Shown here: positions 8,647-17,174 of the stretch, piece after piece | Layout of the letters: each line of letters opens with the position of its first letter | Numbering within the stretch: the stretch's first letter is position 1 | Assembly (NCBI GenBank): GCA_964502145.1 | Contig: CAZCVI010000081.1 | Location: forward strand, 1 to 32,339 | Length of the DNA: 32,339 nt | Reading direction: 5' to 3' | DNA from: CAZCVI01 sp964502145 | GTDB taxonomy: Bacteria > Acidobacteriota > Aminicenantia > UBA2199 | The notes under the pieces: model-generated | Seen by the model: only the letters and a program-made list of their open reading frames with translations | Database searches by the model: none | Told to the model about the DNA's origin: nothing | Program-made: the position numbers and the translations under genes

Positions 8647-9583
8647 GGATATTAAGCTCTTCGTCGATGATATATAAAGGTCTGTTTTTGCTCTGCTGGA
8701 ATATTTTCCCGATATAAATACCGGTGATGCCAATACTCATGAGCATGAGCCCGGTTGAAAACAAGATCAACACAAAAATACTGGCCCATCCGGCTTGAAG
8801 ATGGTGGACAAAACGGCGAATGATAACCAATATCCCGGCCAGAAAAGAAATTGAAGCAAGAAAAAAACCGAGATAAATAGATATCTTCAACAACCGGTCG
8901 GAATTAAAAACCCACCCCTGCAAGGCAAGGTTGAAGAGTTTGGTCATCGAATAAGATGTTTTCCCGGCATAACGTTCATGATGTTCGACAGGGACATATA
9001 TGGAACGAAACCCGAGCCATTTAAGAATTTGCAGGTATAAGCGGTCTCTTTCAGTGAATTTTAAAAATTCATCCCTGACTTTGCGGGAGAACAAGGTCAT
9101 TGAGCCGGCGTCAAGATCGTAGTTTTTATCGGAGAGGAGTTTGAATAAAAAATTGTATATTCTGGCTGAAATTGATTTCCAAAAGCCATCTTTCCTTTTG
9201 ATTCTTTTGGTGAAAACAATTTCATACCCTTCATGGGCATATTTTAAGAGCTGATGAATATCTTCCGGGGCGTTTTGGAGGTCACAATCAATGATCACCA
9301 GCCATTTCCCGGTGGCTTTTGCCAGTCCAGCGCTAACGGCATAATGCTGACCAAAATTCCGGCTCAACTTGAGACCTTTTACGCGCGGATCCTGGCGGCA
9401 ATTTTGCGCGATTTTAGACCAGGAATCATCGGCACTGCCATCCTCGACGAGGATAATCTCGAAATGATCGGTGATTTTCAACAATTCGGTTTTTATCCTT
9501 TTGACCAGTTCATCAACAATGCCCTCGGCTTGAAACACTGGACTGATGACGCTTAATTCGGGTGCTAATTGATGCACATGCAT
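8639..9583 (-). CDS. GT2 glycosyltransferase with C-terminal membrane anchor (ArnC/DPM-like)
   Basis: A 314-residue protein. Residues 10-230 are a GT-A domain: SVISPVFQAEGIVDEL, the first Asp site ILVEDGSADDSW, the NFGQHYAVSAGL helix, and DCDLQNAPEDI as the DXD equivalent. The QXXRW-like region is replaced by ERDRLYLQILKWLGF, as in polyprenyl-phosphate sugar synthases. Two membrane helices follow (about 235-260 and 270-295). Such enzymes load a sugar from a nucleotide onto polyprenyl phosphate at the inner leaflet. The start has CGGAG 7 bases upstream, 18 bases after the deacetylase-GT4 gene. It may supply lipid-linked sugar to the polytopic protein at 5470-7164. Confidence 0.9.
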   Translation of the reverse strand: MHVHQLAPELSVISPVFQAEGIVDELVKRIKTELLKITDHFEIILVEDGSADDSWSKIAQNCRQDPRVKGLKLSRNFGQHYAVSAGLAKATGKWLVIIDCDLQNAPEDIHQLLKYAHEGYEIVFTKRIKRKDGFWKSISARIYNFLFKLLSDKNYDLDAGSMTLFSRKVRDEFLKFTERDRLYLQILKWLGFRSIYVPVEHHERYAGKTSYSMTKLFNLALQGWVFNSDRLLKISIYLGFFLASISFLAGILVIIRRFVHHLQAGWASIFVLILFSTGLMLMSIGITGIYIGKIFQQSKNRPLYIIDEELNIHE

Positions 9584-9601
9584 GTTTATGCTCCGTTTCC
9601 T

Positions 9602-11899
9602 TTAGTTAAATTGAGCGAATAATTCTTTAATTTTGCTCTGATAGCTCGGGCTGATGGCATGAGGCGTTCTATAAAAGCGGCGGTATTCTTTGTCATATAG
9701 TTCCTGGTATTTTTTGATCATGGTGTTCAAGGTAAACTTCTTTAAAACAGAGTTTCGCGCTAGAGACCTGGCTTTTTTTAACTTGGCGGGATTGGCGAGA
9801 AAATAGTGAATACCACGGGTAAAATCAGTTTCGTTTTGATATTCTGCAATATAACCTGTTTTTTGATGGCTAATTAACTCGGGAATCCCACCGGTATTAA
9901 ATGCGATGACGGGTGTGCCACAGGAAAGGGATTCTAATACCACCAATGGGCAATTATCGGCCAAAGAGGGATAAATAAACAAATCAGCGGCAGCATAATA
10001 TAGCGCCAACTGGTTTTGATCTTCAATATAAGGCAGTGTCTTGAGATAATTGGAATTCATTTCTGCATTCGCCGCTGAATTTCCGATGCTTAAAAGTAAA
10101 ATGTGCTCTTTGGGTAATCGGTCCAAGATCCGAGGGATCAGATGCCCGCCCTTTATTTTGGACTGCAAGCCACCATAGGCCATAAAAAGCAAAATAAACT
10201 TGTCCTGGGGCAGGTTTAATTGTTCCCGTGCTTCATGTTGGGGATAGTTTTTAAAAAGGGTTTCATCCACCCCATTGTAAATCAGTTTTACCTTTTTGTG
10301 CTTGAGAATACTTTTTTTTACTTTCTTTTTTAACCATTTTGAAGGACAAACGAGGGAAAAATCGGCATAGTGGTAGACGATTTTTTTTAAGCTCCAGAGG
10401 AGATGGGTAAAATCTTTGTTTACTTTGGGGTGTGTCTCAAGATGCGGGCAATTTCCGCAACCGGTTTGCCATCTGGTGCATTCAAAGGCATGGGCGCAAT
10501 GACCGGTGAGGGCAAACATGTCGTGCAGTGTCCAAACAACGGGTTTCAAACAGGTGAGCTGGGGTAAAGCAAGCAAACTGAAATAGTGGGCCTGAAGATT
10601 GTGCAGGTTCACAAGCTGGGCGTGCAAAAATTCGTCCTGCTGGGTGATGGTAAAACTGGAATAGTGAAAAACATCGAGCCATCCTTCGGTGTCTTGAAAT
10701 TTACTTAAAAATAATTGGTCTGCACTATTCACGGGGGGCAATTCTCTGATCTGGCTAGCGGCAGAGAATTTTTTACTGACTAACATGCTGACGTGGAACG
10801 AATGGTTCTGGAGACTTTCGAAAATATGGTAGCACAACTTGGCCGCGCCGCCTCTCAAATCAAAATGATTGATAAATAAAATATTCTGAAGCGTGGACTT
10901 TTGATGCGTTGCGGATAATTCTCTCTGGCAAGATTTGATATTTTCGAGATACACGTTTATCTTTTCGGTGAGTTCCAACTGTCCGGTAAATTGAGCGATA
11001 TGGTGTTTGAAATCATCTATGTCCCAATTTCTAATAATGCGCCGGGGTAAAATAAAACAATCGCTGTCTGCTTCGATGTTACCCTGAATATTGGAAATGC
11101 CACAGGTATAACCGGATTCTTTTACCATCTGAATGGTTTCTGGAGTGAAATCGGTTCTTTGACCGTAGGGATAACTAAAACTGCTGATCTGCCGACCTGT
11201 TATTTGTTCTAAAATAAGTTTGGATTCGTTTATCTCTTGCCACTGCACTTCTTGTGATTGGGCACTTAAGACTGGATGGGTTAATGTGTGTGAACCCATT
11301 TCAAGCCAATCACTGGTCGCGAGTTCGATCAGTTCCAGCAGGTTTACGATACGGTGTGTGTCTCTGCCGTGCTCTCTATCCAGGCCTGCCCAAGCAAACA
11401 ATTGCGTCATAATCGCTTCCCGTTCCTGAAACGTGAGCCCTTTCAGGAGGCGATGTATCTGGTGATACACGTCCAGGGGCAGACTTTTTTCCGCACTATT
11501 CCACCGGTGCTCGTGATCATTGATATTTAAGACCAGTGGTTTTAAAGGTGGCTGTGGAAGTAGGAAAATGCGTTCCAGTTCATCCCACCAGAACTCGCGA
11601 CTGCTACCGATTAAACTGGCAGTTATAAAAAATGTGGCGGGAACGTGATATTTTTCCAATATTGGTTTGGCATAATAGAGGTTATCGGCATAACCGTCAT
11701 CAAAGGTAATAGCAATACAAGAATTTATGGATTCTCGCTTGGTTAGCCGAGCCACCATTTCGGTGAGGGGAATGATGGAAAAATGCGTTTTTAAATACTG
11801 TATTTGGGCATCGAAACGATGGGGGGAAACAGCGAGAGATTGGGGATCTGCTTCTAGGTCGAAAACACGATGATAAATTAAAACAAAGCTGTTATTCAT
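9602..11899 (-). CDS. Fused polysaccharide deacetylase (NodB) and GT4 glycosyltransferase
   Basis: A 765-residue protein with two catalytic halves. Residues 1-310 are a NodB/CE4 deacetylase: YHRV, the metal/catalytic Asp pair in TFDDGYADN (65-73), the HxxxH zinc site in GSHTLTHP (202-209) and SYPYGQ. Residues about 338-745 are a GT-B, GT4-type transferase: LFINHFDLRGGAAKLCYHIF, a Cys-rich loop (CTRWQTGCGNCP), and the donor-site segment SLADNCPLVVLESLSCGTPV. There is no signal peptide, so both act in the cytoplasm and the deacetylase would work on a cytoplasmic intermediate, for example an N-acetyl sugar of the growing chain. The gene follows a methyltransferase by 6 bases with only a weak ribosome site, so coupling is likely. 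A sequencing join is unlikely as the linker is continuous and in frame. Confidence 0.9.
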   Translation of the reverse strand: MNNSFVLIYHRVFDLEADPQSLAVSPHRFDAQIQYLKTHFSIIPLTEMVARLTKRESINSCIAITFDDGYADNLYYAKPILEKYHVPATFFITASLIGSSREFWWDELERIFLLPQPPLKPLVLNINDHEHRWNSAEKSLPLDVYHQIHRLLKGLTFQEREAIMTQLFAWAGLDREHGRDTHRIVNLLELIELATSDWLEMGSHTLTHPVLSAQSQEVQWQEINESKLILEQITGRQISSFSYPYGQRTDFTPETIQMVKESGYTCGISNIQGNIEADSDCFILPRRIIRNWDIDDFKHHIAQFTGQLELTEKINVYLENIKSCQRELSATHQKSTLQNILFINHFDLRGGAAKLCYHIFESLQNHSFHVSMLVSKKFSAASQIRELPPVNSADQLFLSKFQDTEGWLDVFHYSSFTITQQDEFLHAQLVNLHNLQAHYFSLLALPQLTCLKPVVWTLHDMFALTGHCAHAFECTRWQTGCGNCPHLETHPKVNKDFTHLLWSLKKIVYHYADFSLVCPSKWLKKKVKKSILKHKKVKLIYNGVDETLFKNYPQHEAREQLNLPQDKFILLFMAYGGLQSKIKGGHLIPRILDRLPKEHILLLSIGNSAANAEMNSNYLKTLPYIEDQNQLALYYAAADLFIYPSLADNCPLVVLESLSCGTPVIAFNTGGIPELISHQKTGYIAEYQNETDFTRGIHYFLANPAKLKKARSLARNSVLKKFTLNTMIKKYQELYDKEYRRFYRTPHAISPSYQSKIKELFAQFN

Positions 11900-11905
11900 T
11901 GTCTT

Positions 11906-12541
11906 TTACTTACGAACAACAGCAGAAATGATGAGTTGATAATCATGGTCGATATAATCAAGGTCTTGGGGGGGAACTTCATGAAGTGCTAAACCATATA
12001 AGAAATCAGTTGCAATTTTGACATTGCCATAGGTTTTGATGTCAATATTTTCTGGTGGCACAATTCTTTCAAATAGTTTGCGCAGGGATAAATCGGTAAA
12101 ACTCCAATATTGGCCCCATCGTTCATAGTCAAAACGACTGATTTGGGTGATACCGGGCACGGTAATCAGGAGCACTCCGCCTGGTTTTAAAAGTTTCATG
12201 GCGTTCTTGGCAGCGGCAAATACATCGAATATACACAATAAGGTCTGGGTCAAAATAAAACAATCGGCGATATTTTCAGGGAGACCAGTACCGGTTTCTA
12301 AATCACCCACAATGTCTGCGTTATGGTGTGGAACGGTATGTAATACCAATGATTGCTGAACTTGTGAGCCGCCAAACTGCTGGGTATACTTTGAATTGGC
12401 GACTTCCAAGACAACACCACAAATCAGGTGGCGGTTGTTTTCCAGAAACTTCTCAATATAATACCGATCAATGGCTTCGCCGCGCTCTAAACCAAAACGA
12501 CGGGAAACGGGTTGGATAGTGTGCAAATTTTGGAGGCTCAT
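11906..12541 (-). CDS. Class I SAM methyltransferase of glycan clusters
   Basis: A 211-residue protein of the methyltransferase group found beside glycosyltransferases. Motif I is atypical (VVLEVANSKYTQQFGG instead of a DxGxG loop), which is normal for this group. Later landmarks are the IVGDLETGTGLPENIADCF acidic segment, LTQTLLCIFDV, and KLLKPGGVLLITVPGI as motif III. The tail WGQYWSFTDLSLRKLFERIV is also characteristic. It overlaps the FkbM gene by 4 bases (ATGA). The likely role is O-methylation of a sugar residue, perhaps as a chain-end cap recognised by the Wzt C-terminal domain; that last point is inference. Confidence 0.82.
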   Translation of the reverse strand: MSLQNLHTIQPVSRRFGLERGEAIDRYYIEKFLENNRHLICGVVLEVANSKYTQQFGGSQVQQSLVLHTVPHHNADIVGDLETGTGLPENIADCFILTQTLLCIFDVFAAAKNAMKLLKPGGVLLITVPGITQISRFDYERWGQYWSFTDLSLRKLFERIVPPENIDIKTYGNVKIATDFLYGLALHEVPPQDLDYIDHDYQLIISAVVRK

Positions 12542-13272
12542 GGCTTGATTCTTTTGGCATAAACGAGGTTAAACTGCTTGTACTCGGGGGTGAGCTTAAA
12601 AGACAGGGGTGTGGCAACACACGGAACATCTGCCACGAGGTATCGGAATTGATGACGATCAAGGAGGTTTAAGATATGGCCCAGCTTCTGGGGAAAATTG
12701 TAAAAGGCATGATATTCGAAAATAATCTGGTCAATCAAAGCTAATATATCCTCGATTTCGTCAAATACATCTCCTTCCATACCTTCTATATTCATCTTTA
12801 ATAAATCAACGGGACTGTTTATAAAATCGCTTAATTTTACAATATCAATTTTAATGGGGTTATGGTGAATGTGTGCGAGTACAGTCCCACCATCGGCGCC
12901 ATCGGGAGAAAATTGAAATTTCCCGGCTTTGCTGCCCACACCAGCATTAATATAAGTGGTATCGGTGATGTGATTGGCAGTGATATTGGCTAACAATATC
13001 TGACCAATGGTGGGATCGGGTTCAAATACGGTGACACGGGCATTGGGAAAGCGTGTTTTGAAATACAATGTAGATAATCCAATATATCCCCCGGCATCAA
13101 TGATAACGGGGCTAGCTTGAACTGGGGTAAATTCATAAATGCGGCGGATAAAAATATCCTTGTATTCGTTGTATAATGCGAGCGGGTCATTATAACGAAT
13201 AGATAATCCGCCAAGTTCAATGTGCCCGGGAGTATAACGGGGTAAATTTTTTAAATTCTCAAAGTTGTTCAT
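12538..13272 (-). CDS. FkbM-family methyltransferase
   Basis: A 244-residue protein with SAM motif I PVIIDAGGYIGLSTLYF (about 56-72), the adenosine-binding acidic strand VTVFEPDPTIGQILLANI, and the FkbM hallmark LLKMNIEGMEGDVFDEI (the D/NIEGxE motif). FkbM-type enzymes O-methylate sugars or polyketides and are common in capsule and O-antigen loci. AAGGAG stands 10 bases upstream of the start, and the stop overlaps the next methyltransferase. Two adjacent methyltransferases suggest methylation at two positions or of two sugars. Confidence 0.9.
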   Translation of the reverse strand: MNNFENLKNLPRYTPGHIELGGLSIRYNDPLALYNEYKDIFIRRIYEFTPVQASPVIIDAGGYIGLSTLYFKTRFPNARVTVFEPDPTIGQILLANITANHITDTTYINAGVGSKAGKFQFSPDGADGGTVLAHIHHNPIKIDIVKLSDFINSPVDLLKMNIEGMEGDVFDEIEDILALIDQIIFEYHAFYNFPQKLGHILNLLDRHQFRYLVADVPCVATPLSFKLTPEYKQFNLVYAKRIKP

Positions 13273-13287
13273 GGTTAAAAATTCTCC

Positions 13288-14343
13288 TTAAAACAACCAC
13301 GGGGAAAAATCCATCCGGGTGAGTTGCGAGAGCTTCTCTACATCACAGGCATATTGCAACAATAGTCTTATTCGTGTTTTGTTTTTAATCGGGGGCGGCG
13401 GACCTGCTTTTAAACCGAAATTTAAGAGCCAGTCACGCACTTCTTTGGTATTATTTATGTGATGGGGATGGTTCAGGGAGAGGTCGCGCAAATGGGCGGT
13501 TACTTTTCTTAAGATGATGGCCCCGATTATTTTCTCATACATACGAAAGCCAATGACCAGGGATAATTTGTCCACGATTTCAGTATAGTGGTCTTTGATC
13601 GAGTGGTGGATATCACTGAATGGTTTCCCCATTTTTTTTTCATTTAATATATAATTATTGAGCTTGCGTAAAACAAAAGTGAGCTTGGGGGAGTACACGG
13701 CACGAGAAGAGTTAAAAATATGGAAAGGAACTTGGGCGGGTGGAATATTCAAAAAAGAACATACTTTTTCATAAGCAGGGGCCGGGTTCATCGCCAAATC
13801 CTCGAACGGAATAATGAGCACATTTTCTTTGAATAAATCAAGGTATTTTTTTACCTGGTTACAATAGAGCCCGCTGCGATAGTAGAGATACCCCCAGTAA
13901 TAATTGGGTTTAAACCAGTGCGCGCGTTTGTCTATAAATCGGGATTCTTCCAGTTTCAAGGCTTCCTCGAAGGAGGGTGCATATTCATAGCCATCTTGAA
14001 CCATCCAATTGTAAAGCGAATAAGCGCGATCAGCAGGGTTCCTAAGCAAGATAATAATTTTGGCAGAGGGAGCAAAATCATAGATTCTCTGGGCGCTTTC
14101 AGGGTCCGTTAAATAAGCGACCGAGGCTTCACCAAGCCATTTTTGCATGGGATTGGCCTCATCAAATAGCGCGAGATAGCTGTTTAGATCAAAGCGCTGG
14201 CCACAATCATGGGAAAAATAAGTGGGTTCTTTAAATAGTTCATCCGCTGGCATAAATACCTGGGGGTGGCACTTTAAATATGCCCAGAGTGACGTGGTGC
14301 CTGAACGTGCGGCACCGACAATAAAAAAGTTGGGTTTTTTCAT
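13288..14343 (-). CDS. Sulfotransferase domain protein (heparan-sulfotransferase-like)
   Basis: A 351-residue protein and the clearest of the four sulfotransferases. The PAPS loop is FFIVGAARSGTTSLWAYLK (6-24), and the 3'-phosphate site is IIILLRNPADRAYSLYNWM (about 100-118), close to the NodH/heparan N- and O-sulfotransferase pattern RNPxxRAYSxY. The KEPTYFS segment near residue 39 matches the conserved K-EP-(Y/H)-F motif after the loop. The long C-terminal region, rich in basic residues, is probably the acceptor lid. The start ATG overlaps the previous sulfotransferase stop by 4 bases, so the pair is translated together. Confidence 0.92.
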   Translation of the reverse strand: MKKPNFFIVGAARSGTTSLWAYLKCHPQVFMPADELFKEPTYFSHDCGQRFDLNSYLALFDEANPMQKWLGEASVAYLTDPESAQRIYDFAPSAKIIILLRNPADRAYSLYNWMVQDGYEYAPSFEEALKLEESRFIDKRAHWFKPNYYWGYLYYRSGLYCNQVKKYLDLFKENVLIIPFEDLAMNPAPAYEKVCSFLNIPPAQVPFHIFNSSRAVYSPKLTFVLRKLNNYILNEKKMGKPFSDIHHSIKDHYTEIVDKLSLVIGFRMYEKIIGAIILRKVTAHLRDLSLNHPHHINNTKEVRDWLLNFGLKAGPPPPIKNKTRIRLLLQYACDVEKLSQLTRMDFSPWLF

Positions 14344-15116
14344 GAGTATCCCAATGCTTCAACAATGTTTCCCAAGTGGGTGACGAATGCGGTATTGACG
14401 TCTTTATTAAAATAATTCTGCCAATCTCCAGGAACACCTTTGCGATAATGTGAAACGACCTGATTTTCGCTTGCTTGCTTTTGACTGTTGTGTTGCATTT
14501 CTGTAAACGAATACTTTTCCATCAAGTATAAAATTTCAGGGCGTGAAAGTTGGAATTGGCAATGAGAAAAAAGCTGGGTAAGTAACGAGAACTGTTGTTC
14601 ACTGTTAATGAGCTCTTCAAAGCGAAACAATTTGACCAATACGTCGCCTGCCGATTCTGATACCCAGGATTGAAGCGCGGCAAATAAGCCATAATCCTTT
14701 AGATACGTAATGCAATAAATCAGTCCTTCAGTTAATGAGGTTTGATTGAGGAATTCGCGGTGTTGCGAGATTTTGCCCATGGGGGGGTGTGAATATTTTA
14801 CCGAAAAATACCAGGAAATAATAATATCACGGGGGTCCCGGATAATACAAAAGGTCCGGTAAAAGTCTGGTTTGGGTATAGATAAATAGCTTTTATAATC
14901 CATGTAAAGGGGCGATAGGATACAATTCACAGGGAAAGGTTCAGTGAAAGTTCGTTCGGTTAGTTTTCGTGGGTCCATTTGATTGGGTAGATGTCTATGG
15001 TAAATATAAATGGTCATGCCAGTTTTTGCCAACACTAGTTCATCGGCTAAAATGGCTTTAATCCATTGACTGCCCGTTTTCTGGACGCAACAATGATAGA
15101 TATTACTCATTTTCAT
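14340..15116 (-). CDS. Sulfotransferase family protein
   Basis: A 258-residue protein with a divergent PAPS loop CCVQKTGSQWIKAILADE (residues 9-26, Lys-Thr-Gly-Ser-Gln in place of SGTT) and an excellent 3'-phosphate site TFCIIRDPRDIIISWYFSV (about 90-108). It is related to the cytosolic-type Sulfotransfer_1 group rather than to its neighbour. The start at 15116 has AAGGA 8 bases upstream. The upstream gap to the Wzt stop is filled by the 162-bp repeat, so this gene may now be separated from the wzm-wzt transcript. Its substrate is unknown. Confidence 0.82.
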   Translation of the reverse strand: MKMSNIYHCCVQKTGSQWIKAILADELVLAKTGMTIYIYHRHLPNQMDPRKLTERTFTEPFPVNCILSPLYMDYKSYLSIPKPDFYRTFCIIRDPRDIIISWYFSVKYSHPPMGKISQHREFLNQTSLTEGLIYCITYLKDYGLFAALQSWVSESAGDVLVKLFRFEELINSEQQFSLLTQLFSHCQFQLSRPEILYLMEKYSFTEMQHNSQKQASENQVVSHYRKGVPGDWQNYFNKDVNTAFVTHLGNIVEALGYS

Positions 15117-15128
15117 TTCAGTATTCCT

Positions 15129-15290
15129 TAATCAGGTTGGCTTAAAGAAAAGACCCCCACGAATTTCACGAATTTACACGAATTAAAAGATAAATAAAAT
15201 CTTTTTTCGTGGATATTCGTGATAATTCGAGTAATTCGTGGGCAAATCTTTTTCTTTTTTTCATCTATTGCCTATGGGCTGAACAGTTAC
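15129..15290 (-). repeat. MITE-like repeat copy 1 (162 bp, palindromic core)
   Basis: Read on the minus strand this is the same sequence as 22842-23004, with 3 mismatches and 1 single-base gap by hand alignment. The core 15156-15242 is an imperfect palindrome whose two ends (CCCACGAATTTCACGAATT and the inverted GTAATTCGTGGG) match the 29-bp inverted repeats of the GxxExxY element at 16675-17166. One end carries GTAACTGTTCAGCCCATAGG, and its TAA serves as the stop codon of the Wzt gene. No coding capacity. Confidence 0.9.
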
Positions 15291-16654
15291 TCGATTTTAA
15301 TATTAAAAAATTGATCGCAATAAATAACACCGCCCCATTTTAGCCCGGGGTCATCTGCTTCTACTTTAAAGGCGCAAGCATCCACAATTCGATTTAAAAA
15401 CACACGTTCGCCATTGATAATAGACCCTACTTCTGCGGAAGCATAATACACGCCGGGTAGGAAAAGGCATTTAAAGTGGCAGTCGACGGTTAATGTCGAC
15501 CCTTTTTTCACTTGTTTTATAAAGTTTTCATTGAGGGTATAGTTGGTAATCATCAAGCCTTTTTCTGTTTTAAACGGCACCCCTACTCCTACTTCTACGG
15601 CATCTATATTAAATTTTACTTTAAAAGAATAAAAATACTCTTGGTTGATCATCAAGACATTCACTTGCCTACCATCCAAGGTTTTGAAATGAATATCATA
15701 AATATCCACATCAAAGTTTTTGGTGATCACAGTGCTGGTAGGTGTAAAATTAGGAATAAAATAAGCATCTGTTTTAAGTGAAGCTTTATCTTTTTGTAAA
15801 TAGGTTTTTTCTTCAGTATTCTTATTGTTTTCTTCTAACGCACGTGAGAATTCTATTTTTCTAGGCTCATCTTCATTCAATGCCATAATATCATTCCTCG
15901 TTTTTTCCGCGTTTTCTGGATTAACAAACAAGTATTTGGCATAATGAGTCGTGACCAGTTTCGGTGGTCCATCAAGAATAATTTCACCACGATCTAACAG
16001 TACGGCACGAGTACAAATTTCATTGATACTACTGGCACTATGCGAGACAAAAAAGACAGTACAACCCGTATTAAACAATTCTTCCATTTTAGCAAAACAT
16101 TTACGTCGAAAAAGATCGTCCCCAACAGCTAACACTTCATCCACCACAAGCACATCGGGATTAATATTAATCGCCAGGGCAAAACCGAGTCTGGCTTTCA
16201 TACCAGAAGAATATGTTTTTAGCGGTTGCTGAATAAAGTCCCCAATCTCAGCAAAAGCAAGGATATCATCTAATTTATGGCGCATCTCTTCGCGACTAAA
16301 CCCCAGCATGATACCCCCGAAATAGATGTTTTGTATGCCATCAAAATCCGGGTTCAAACCTGAACCAAGATCAAGTAAAGTAGATATTTCGCCATTAACG
16401 GTCATGTTCCCAGCATTAGGTTGGATCACCCCCGCCACTAATTTTAATAACGTGGATTTGCCAGACCCATTCCTGCCGACTATACCGAGTATCTCACCTT
16501 TTTTGACTTCGAGATTAATATTTTTTAACGCATAAAATTCCCGGTGTCGTTTTTTACCGAACGGGTGCAGCGCTTCTTTTAAACGATCCTTGGGAGAATC
16601 GTAGAGCTTGTAGAATTTTGATACGTTTGTAAATTTTACGGCTGTATTAGTCAT
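15287..16654 (-). CDS. wzt: ABC transporter ATPase for polysaccharide export (Wzt-like, with C-terminal glycan-binding domain)
   Basis: A 455-residue protein. Residues 1-250 form the nucleotide-binding domain: Walker A GRNGSGKSTLLKL (near 60-72), signature YSSGMKARLGFAL, Walker B VLVVDEVLAVGD and the switch His in FFVSHSASSI. Residues about 300-455 match the beta-sandwich Wzt C-domain (VNVLMINQEYFYSFKVKF to VEADDPGLKWGGVIYCD), which in O9a-type systems reads the modified non-reducing end of the chain before export. It pairs with the permease at 17175-17984, but a GxxExxY element now separates them. The ATG lacks a ribosome site because the element and an A-tract lie directly upstream. The stop codon falls in the 162-bp repeat. 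Confidence 0.93.
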   Translation of the reverse strand: MTNTAVKFTNVSKFYKLYDSPKDRLKEALHPFGKKRHREFYALKNINLEVKKGEILGIVGRNGSGKSTLLKLVAGVIQPNAGNMTVNGEISTLLDLGSGLNPDFDGIQNIYFGGIMLGFSREEMRHKLDDILAFAEIGDFIQQPLKTYSSGMKARLGFALAININPDVLVVDEVLAVGDDLFRRKCFAKMEELFNTGCTVFFVSHSASSINEICTRAVLLDRGEIILDGPPKLVTTHYAKYLFVNPENAEKTRNDIMALNEDEPRKIEFSRALEENNKNTEEKTYLQKDKASLKTDAYFIPNFTPTSTVITKNFDVDIYDIHFKTLDGRQVNVLMINQEYFYSFKVKFNIDAVEVGVGVPFKTEKGLMITNYTLNENFIKQVKKGSTLTVDCHFKCLFLPGVYYASAEVGSIINGERVFLNRIVDACAFKVEADDPGLKWGGVIYCDQFFNIKIE

Positions 16655-16674
16655 TGTAGTTTGTTTTTTTTTTG

Positions 16675-17166
16675 CCCACGAATTACACGAATTTTCACGA
16701 ATTGATTTTTTTTAAGGTTATAGAATGAGACGCTTATGTCTTAAACTCTTTTCACCAAAATTTACCAGAAGTCCCAGTTTAAATTTGGTGACATTTAAAT
16801 AATTCAGTGTTTGGGATATATGGTCGTCAATTATTCCATTGCACGCTTTCAATTCCAGAATTATTTTTTCAAAGCAAACAAAATCAGACTTGAATTTTTT
16901 ATCTAAGATTGTACCCTTAAAATTGATTCCCAGTTCTTTCTCTTGTTCATAGGGGATTCCTCGAATTTTAAATTCAATAGCCAGAGCTTCTTGGTATACT
17001 CCTTCCAGAAATCCACAGCCCAAAATTTTATGAACCTCGAAGCATGCCCCAATAATCGCATAACTTTCTTTCCAATAAATATTTTCATCTCTAATACTTT
17101 TAATTATAGTCATTTTATATTCTTTTTAATTCTTTTTAATTCGTGCTAATTCGTGTAATTCGTGGG
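16675..17166 (-). mobile_element. Putative GxxExxY element with 29-bp inverted repeats
   Basis: The left end 16675-16703 (CCCACGAATTACACGAATT followed by TTCACGAATT) and the inverted right end 17138-17166 agree at 27 of 29 bases. Between them is one gene, a GxxExxY protein. The unit sits exactly in the junction between wzm (stop 17175) and wzt (start 16654) without breaking either. No transposase and no clear target-site duplication are seen. The same termini bound the non-coding palindromes at 15156-15242 and 22890-22977, as expected of non-autonomous derivatives. Calling it mobile is inference. Confidence 0.6.
16718..17113 (-). CDS. GxxExxY protein (PD-(D/E)XK nuclease superfamily)
   Basis: A 131-residue protein. 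The naming motif is GFLEGVYQEAL (residues about 34-44; G, E, Y in register). A nuclease-like core follows: KFKSDFVCFEKIILELKA holds the Asp and the E-x-K pair expected of PD-(D/E)XK folds, and HISQTLNYLNVTKFKLGLLVNFG is the conserved tail. The family is widespread, often in many copies per genome and beside AATTCGTG-type repeats; its biological role is not established. No ribosome site is visible before the ATG. It interrupts the wzm-wzt pair and is read in the same direction, so it may be transcribed from the wzm promoter. Confidence 0.9.
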   Translation of the reverse strand: MTIIKSIRDENIYWKESYAIIGACFEVHKILGCGFLEGVYQEALAIEFKIRGIPYEQEKELGINFKGTILDKKFKSDFVCFEKIILELKACNGIIDDHISQTLNYLNVTKFKLGLLVNFGEKSLRHKRLIL

Positions 17167-17174
17167 GAAGTTTT

